Shown: piece by piece, positions 59,300 through 64,000 of the stretch
How positions within the stretch are numbered: the stretch's first letter is position 1
Layout: every line of letters starts with the position of its first letter
NCBI GenBank assembly: GCA_951213105.1
Contig: OX578147.1
Coordinates: 121,735,399 to 121,799,398 of the forward strand
Source of the DNA: Amaurobius ferox
Taxonomy: Eukaryota > Arthropoda > Arachnida > Araneae > Amaurobiidae
Direction of reading: 5' to 3'
Length of the DNA stretch: 64,000 nucleotides
Program-made: the position numbers and the translations under genes
Notes under the pieces: generated by a model
What the model saw: the letters and a program-made list of their open reading frames with translations, nothing else
Databases searched by the model: none
What the model was told of the DNA's origin: nothing

Positions 59300-60957
59300 T
59301 ACGTTTATCAGATCTGATTGCTTCAACGTGCTGCGGCCTTGTTTGGCACAACTTTCTAGATGTTTTATCTCTCATTATTTGCATCATTGATTAAACGAAA
59401 TTATTTTTTATATAAAATACATTTTCAAAATAATAACGGTATATATAAACAAATGGGGAAAAAAATCATTTTTAACTATTCACAATCTCATACTCAGTGG
59501 GGAGATAGAATAATGCTATCCGTTTTTGGATTTAAGGGCAGAGGCTGTCCAAATGGATGGCTTTCAAAACAGCTACCTATGACATTTCAAGTTATAAATA
59601 AAACAAGAAAGATCAACCATGCTTAAGGCATTGATTATGAAACACTTTCCAACTTCAATGCAATTTTATTTAAACATGTCTAAAATGCAATACATTCCTC
59701 GGTAATATTTTAAAACTTGTCACAATACTACATTAATTTATTATATTTGAAAACTTAAACCTTCATCGAAAAAAATGAACTTCATTCAAATGACGGATTG
59801 AAATATAAATTGCCTGGTTTAAACATCTCTAAAATGTGATACATTCCTCGGTAATAATTTTAGAATTATCATAATACTACAATAATGTATTATATTTGAA
59901 AACTTCATCGAAAACAACCGAAATTCATTCAAATGACGTCATAGAAAAAATAACACGCCTGGCTCTCTCTATAAAAGCAGCATTTCATTCATAAATAATT
60001 TCCGTTTCATGTCATTCATCACAATACTATAATAATTTATTTTATTTAAAAATTAAGACCATGGAGCTACAAGTAATTAAACTCTATGCGTAAAACTTCA
60101 TCGAAAAAAATCGTCCTTCTCTTTATAAAATCAATGAATATTTCATTCATATCAGCTACGCAGACTCCATGGACTAAATGATTTTGTGTTAAAGAAATAC
60201 AGCAATTCTAATACAACTCATTCTACATATTTTGCTGTTTACATTTTACATAAGTGAAAAATAGGCTTCGTTGTAGAAATAATAAAATTTGGATGAGCAT
60301 TTAAACTCAAATATATTTTAATTGTGTTGTTTCAGTATGAAGATGTACAGAATTTAAGCAGAAATAAAGTGGTTTTAAGACGGATACAACACTCAATATG
60401 AATTAAAAAGAACTTTAAAAATCACGATTTTGAGACAAGATGGATGCCATATATCATTTTGAAGTAGGTCACGTGATCTTTTCATATCATGGTCGCTTCA
60501 TATAAGAGGTGTAATTATTATTTTAATTTTTATTTAAAAAACTACTGAATATATTTCGCTGATTTTTTTTTATATATTTTATGAAACAATTTGAATACTA
60601 CCTAAAATTTTCGAAGCAATTTGTGAATTTTAAATCCGCTTAAAAAATGCTTGAAAAATTAGGTACCATAGGGCTCAATGTACTTCATTTTTTCAACCCG
60701 GGTTCAATACAAAACTAATTGGGTGATATTATTCATTTATATTCCCATAGGTCCTACAGTACAGACCGTCTGAATAACATACTAAAATTTCATTTTGATT
60801 AAGTCATTTTTACGGCAGTTATCGTGCTAACGGACAGACAGACAGACAGACACAATGAACAAAGTCATAAACACTTTTCAACTTTGTTGTAAAGTGTTAA
60901 TAAAATGAAATTCTCATTTGAAATGACAGAATTAGTGCCAATATGAAATCCACACAA
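59300..60957 (+). repeat. Complex repeat, unit 1 (about 1.65 kb)
   Basis: Sub-blocks in order: a (GTGCTGCGGCCTTGTTTGGC; CAGTGGGGAGATAGAATAAT), b (AACACTTTCCAACTTCAATG; the CTCTATAAAA segment), c (GTGGTTTTAAGACGGATAC; GGTCACGTGATC) and d (equal to R3; AAGTGTTAATAAAATGAAAT; TTAGTGCCAATATGAAATCC). Block a then restarts at about 60958. One ancestral-like 27 bp motif is at 60208-60234. The 88-codon open frame at 59360-59626 is repeat sequence. Confidence 0.85.
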
Positions 60958-61390
60958 CGTGCTGCGACCTTGTTTGGCGCAACATTCTGGAAGCTTCATT
61001 TCCAACAATTAGTAAACATTAATTAAACGAAATCATTTTTTATATAAAATACATTTTCAAAATAGTAACGGTATATATAAACAAATAGGGAAAAAAATCA
61101 TTTTCAACTTTTCACTATCTCATACTCAGTGGGGAGATAGAATAATGCTATCCGCTTTGGGATTTAAGGGAGGGACTGTGTCCAAATGGATGGCTTTGAA
61201 AACAGTCACCTATGACATTTCAAATTATAAATAAAATAAAATGAAATTTTGATTTGAACTGACAGATTTAGTGCCAATATGAAATCCACGCAAAAAAGTT
61301 ATTTCGATTTCCGTATTTCTCCTTGGACATTTTAGCACCTACAGATTTAAACTAAAACTACCTACTTTAAAATTTACTTCTTCTTTTATA
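60958..61390 (+). repeat. Complex repeat, unit 2 (mostly block a, then tail of d)
   Basis: Block a (60958-61235) is followed directly by the end of d (AAAATGAAATTTTGATTTGA, 61236-61285). A spacer (61285-61380) reappears at 63790-63900. Blocks b and c are missing, so this unit has a large internal deletion. Confidence 0.75.
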
Positions 61391-64000
61391 ATAATTAACT
61401 TTTCACGATCATATACTCAGTGGGGAGATAAATAAGGCTATCATTTTTTTGTGTTTGAAGGGCAGGTCTGTCCAAATGGATGCCATTTCAAGCTATAAAT
61501 AAAACGAAGATCAAGCATGCATAAAGCATTATTAACCACTTTCCCACTGAAATGCAATTTTATTTACATTTCAGTTGGAATACATAGTAGTTTCAAAAAT
61601 TACGACTGACAAATTCAATCTTAAAACTTTATTGAAAAAGACAATGCTAATTACACTAAATATACTTTATTCAAATGACGCCATCAGAAGTATAATTTAT
61701 GAAGAGTTTACGATGCTTTTGAAGTTAATATTATGTCACAATTGTAATATATCCTTATAATGGAAACTATTATAGAAAGTATATCGTTTGATTACCTCTT
61801 GTTAAATTAGTGCTTCGAAATTTTTGTAACCAACAATGACAAACCGTTTAATTTTATAAATCGTCTGCCTCTCTATATAAAATCAATGAATATTTCATTC
61901 ATATCACTCCATTTCAAACTCCAGAGCTAAATATTATTTTGTGAAAAAAATACAACTCGCCTTACAATCGCTTCTTAAAAAACTCGCCTTACAATCGATT
62001 TTAATACAACTCGCCTTAAAATACTCGCCTTACAATCGCTTTTTATACAACTCGCCTTACAATTGCTTCTTACACAACTCGCCTTACAATCGCTTCTTAC
62101 ACAACTCGCCTTTCAATCGCTTCTTACACAACTCGCCTTACAATCGCTTTTTATACAACTCGCCTTACAATCGCTTCTTATACAACTCGCCTTACAATCG
62201 CTTTTTATACAACTCTCCTTACAATCGCTTCTTATACAACTCGCCTTACAATCGCTTCTTATACAACTCGCCTTACAATCGCTTTTTATACAACTCGCCT
62301 TACAATCGCTTCTTATACAACTCGCCTTACAATCGCTTCTTATACAACTCGCCTTACAATCGCTTCTTATACAACTCGCCTTACAATCCCTTTTATACGG
62401 CTCGCCTTACAATCGCTTCTTATACAACTCGCCTTACAATGGCTTTTTATACGACTCGCCTTACAATCGCTTTTTATACGACTCGCCTTACAATCGCTTT
62501 TTATACAACTCGCTTTACAATCGCTTCTTACACAACTCGCCTTAAAATTGCTTTTTATACAACTCGCCTTACAATCGCTTTTTATACAACTCGCCTTACA
62601 ATCGCTTCTTATACAACTCGCCTTACAATCGCTTCTTATACAACTCGCCTTACAATCCCTTTTATACAACTCGCCTTACAATCGCTTCTTATACAACTCG
62701 CCTTACAATCGCTTTTTATACGACTCGCCTTACAATCGCTTTTTATACGACTCGCCTTTCAATCGCTTTTTATACAACTCGCCTTACAATCGCTTTTTAT
62801 GCAAATCGCCTTACAATCGCTTTTTATGCAAATCGCCTTACAATCGCTTTTTATGCAACTCACTTTACAATCGCTTCTTATGCAACTCGCCTTACAATCG
62901 CTTCTTATGCAACTCTCCTTACAATCGCTTCTTATGCAACTCTCCTTACAATCGCTTATTATGCAACTCGCCTTACAATCGCTTCTTATACAACTCGCCT
63001 TATAATCGCTTTTTATACAACTCGCCATACAATCGCATCTTATACAATTCGCCTTACAATCGTTTGATTTGTTTCATTTTGTATGCTATAGTTTATCGTT
63101 AAAATTAGGCTTCGGTTTAGGAATAAAGAAAGTTTAATAATCTATTTAAAATAAAAAATATTGTAATTACGTTGGCACAGAATTTAGATATGCAGATAAT
63201 AGGCAAAAATAAAGCGGTTCTATGACGGATGCAACACTAAATATAAATTTAAACGATCTTTAAACATCTACGGAAAAAATACACAGAGGTGAAAAAATGG
63301 AAGCCATAATTTATATGGCAATGAGTCACGTAATCTATTCATATAATATGGGTGTCATTATTATTTTAATTTTTATTTAAAAAATTACCAAACATATTTG
63401 CTGAAATTTTTTTTGCACACTTTATGTGATAATTTGAATATGTTCTAAAATTATCGAAGCAATTTGTGAAATTTTAACTCCGCTTAAAATATGTTTGGAA
63501 AATCAAATCCCACGGGATACAACGTACTTCACTTTTTCAACCCGGTTAAAATCCGAAATTATTGAATGATATTATTTATGTGTATTCCCAATTATCCTAC
63601 AGACCATCTCAACAACCTACTAAAATGGCATTTCGATAAAGTCATGTTTACCGCAAGTATGGTTCGAACGCGCAGACAGACAAAATGAGCAAAATCATAA
63701 GCACTTTTCAACTATATTGAAAAGTGTTAATAAAATGAAATTTTTATTTGAAATGACAGATTTAGTGCCAATATAAAATTCACACGGAAAAGTTATTTTG
63801 ATGAACATATTTCTCGTTGGCCATTTTAATAAATTGATGGGAATGGAAATTAATGATTTAGAATGAAACTACCTGCTTAAAAATGTACTTCGTTTTTCAT
63901 ATTTAATGCAAATAAACACCATTTTAATGTCCAATAAAGCTCTGCTAAAGATGAGGGAGAGAACAAATGTGAGCGTGGTCATATGCACACTGGATGCATA
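61390..64000 (+). repeat. Complex repeat, unit 3 with satellite insertion, runs off the window
   Basis: Order: partial a (61390-61510), b (61520-61940), 27 bp satellite (61945-63062), c (63100-63335), d (63345-63780) and the spacer (63790-63900). Blocks c and d match unit 1 and, inverted, the window start and 5634-6130. No coding feature. Confidence 0.8.
61945..63062 (+). repeat. 27 bp satellite, about 41 copies
   Basis: The unit is TTATACAACTCGCCTTACAA plus TCGCTTC, with variants TTTTTATACAA, TTATGCAA and TATACGACTC forming local sub-blocks. Two units are 1-2 bp short, which shifts the frame. Because 27 is divisible by three, frames up to 354 codons stay open on both strands (QLALQSLLI, NSPYNRFLY and KSDCKASCI repeats). 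These are arithmetic by-products, not proteins. Confidence 0.95.

Noticed and set aside
61941..63102. Long open frames (up to 354 codons) with NSPYNRFLY / QLALQSLFI repeats, and antisense KSDCKASCI repeats
   Set aside because: They are produced by a 27 bp satellite: a period divisible by three keeps several frames open on both strands at once. No start context, domain or flanking gene structure supports a protein.

Overview
The window looks like a gene-poor, AT-rich, repeat-dense piece of an arthropod genome. The only confidently recognised host gene is neural cadherin (CadN / DN-cadherin): two consecutive exons on the + strand (43209-43400 and 50284-50530) separated by a 6.9 kb intron. Their protein sequence is close to arthropod N-cadherin. 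Huge introns, many tRNA-derived repeats, and dispersed repeats carrying the AAGGAAAGTA-type palindromic end make a chelicerate, most likely a spider, my best guess. That is inference, not something the sequence proves. No bacterial-style operons, rRNA, intact tRNA gene or CRISPR array is present.

Layout. 1-870: inverted copy of a complex repeat (family R4) whose other copies lie at the right edge. 0.9-8 kb: dispersed repeats R1, R2, R3 and R5, a tRNA-like cassette pair, and a tRNA-derived SINE with a perfect 17 bp target duplication. 8-13 kb: mostly unique AT-rich DNA with short tandem repeats. 13.2-15.45 kb: a reverse-transcriptase element (RT on the - strand, no stop or frameshift from the conserved start) inserted between two long (TA)n tracts. 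15.6-21 kb: a 42 bp minisatellite, R2 with a nested SINE, and R1. 21.3-21.7 kb: decayed THAP zinc-finger exon. 22-25 kb: a 27 bp minisatellite and a possible solo LTR. 27.2-36.3 kb: (TA)n-bracketed retroelement 3' ends, tandem duplications, a MITE and short inverted-repeat families. 37.9-39.3 kb: chain of tRNA-like cassettes and 477 bp modules. 40-42.4 kb: R8 repeats and a foldback. 43.2-50.5 kb: the two CadN exons and the intron between them, which holds a 26 bp minisatellite and a triplicated ~290 bp unit. 51-54 kb: two inverted-repeat elements. 54.1-56.3 kb: inverted tRNA-like composite with nested R1, followed by a degraded ZMYM/hAT-type transposase fragment. 58.2-59.2 kb: R1. 59.3-64 kb: head-to-tail units of a ~1.6 kb complex repeat, one of which carries about 41 copies of a 27 bp satellite.

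How it fits together. Nearly all the DNA outside the CadN exons is mobile-element material or its decay products, at least partly intronic. The most interesting patterns are: (i) retroelements that end in, and begin in, (TA)n microsatellites, with a constant 3' end and variable 5' ends; (ii) a 27 bp satellite whose single-copy ancestor can be located in two sister repeats; (iii) chains of tRNA-like promoter cassettes; and (iv) several unrelated inverted-repeat elements that share the core CAGACGAT. Family names R1-R9 are labels for this report only. All repeat assignments were made by reading the sequence by eye, so boundaries are approximate unless stated otherwise.
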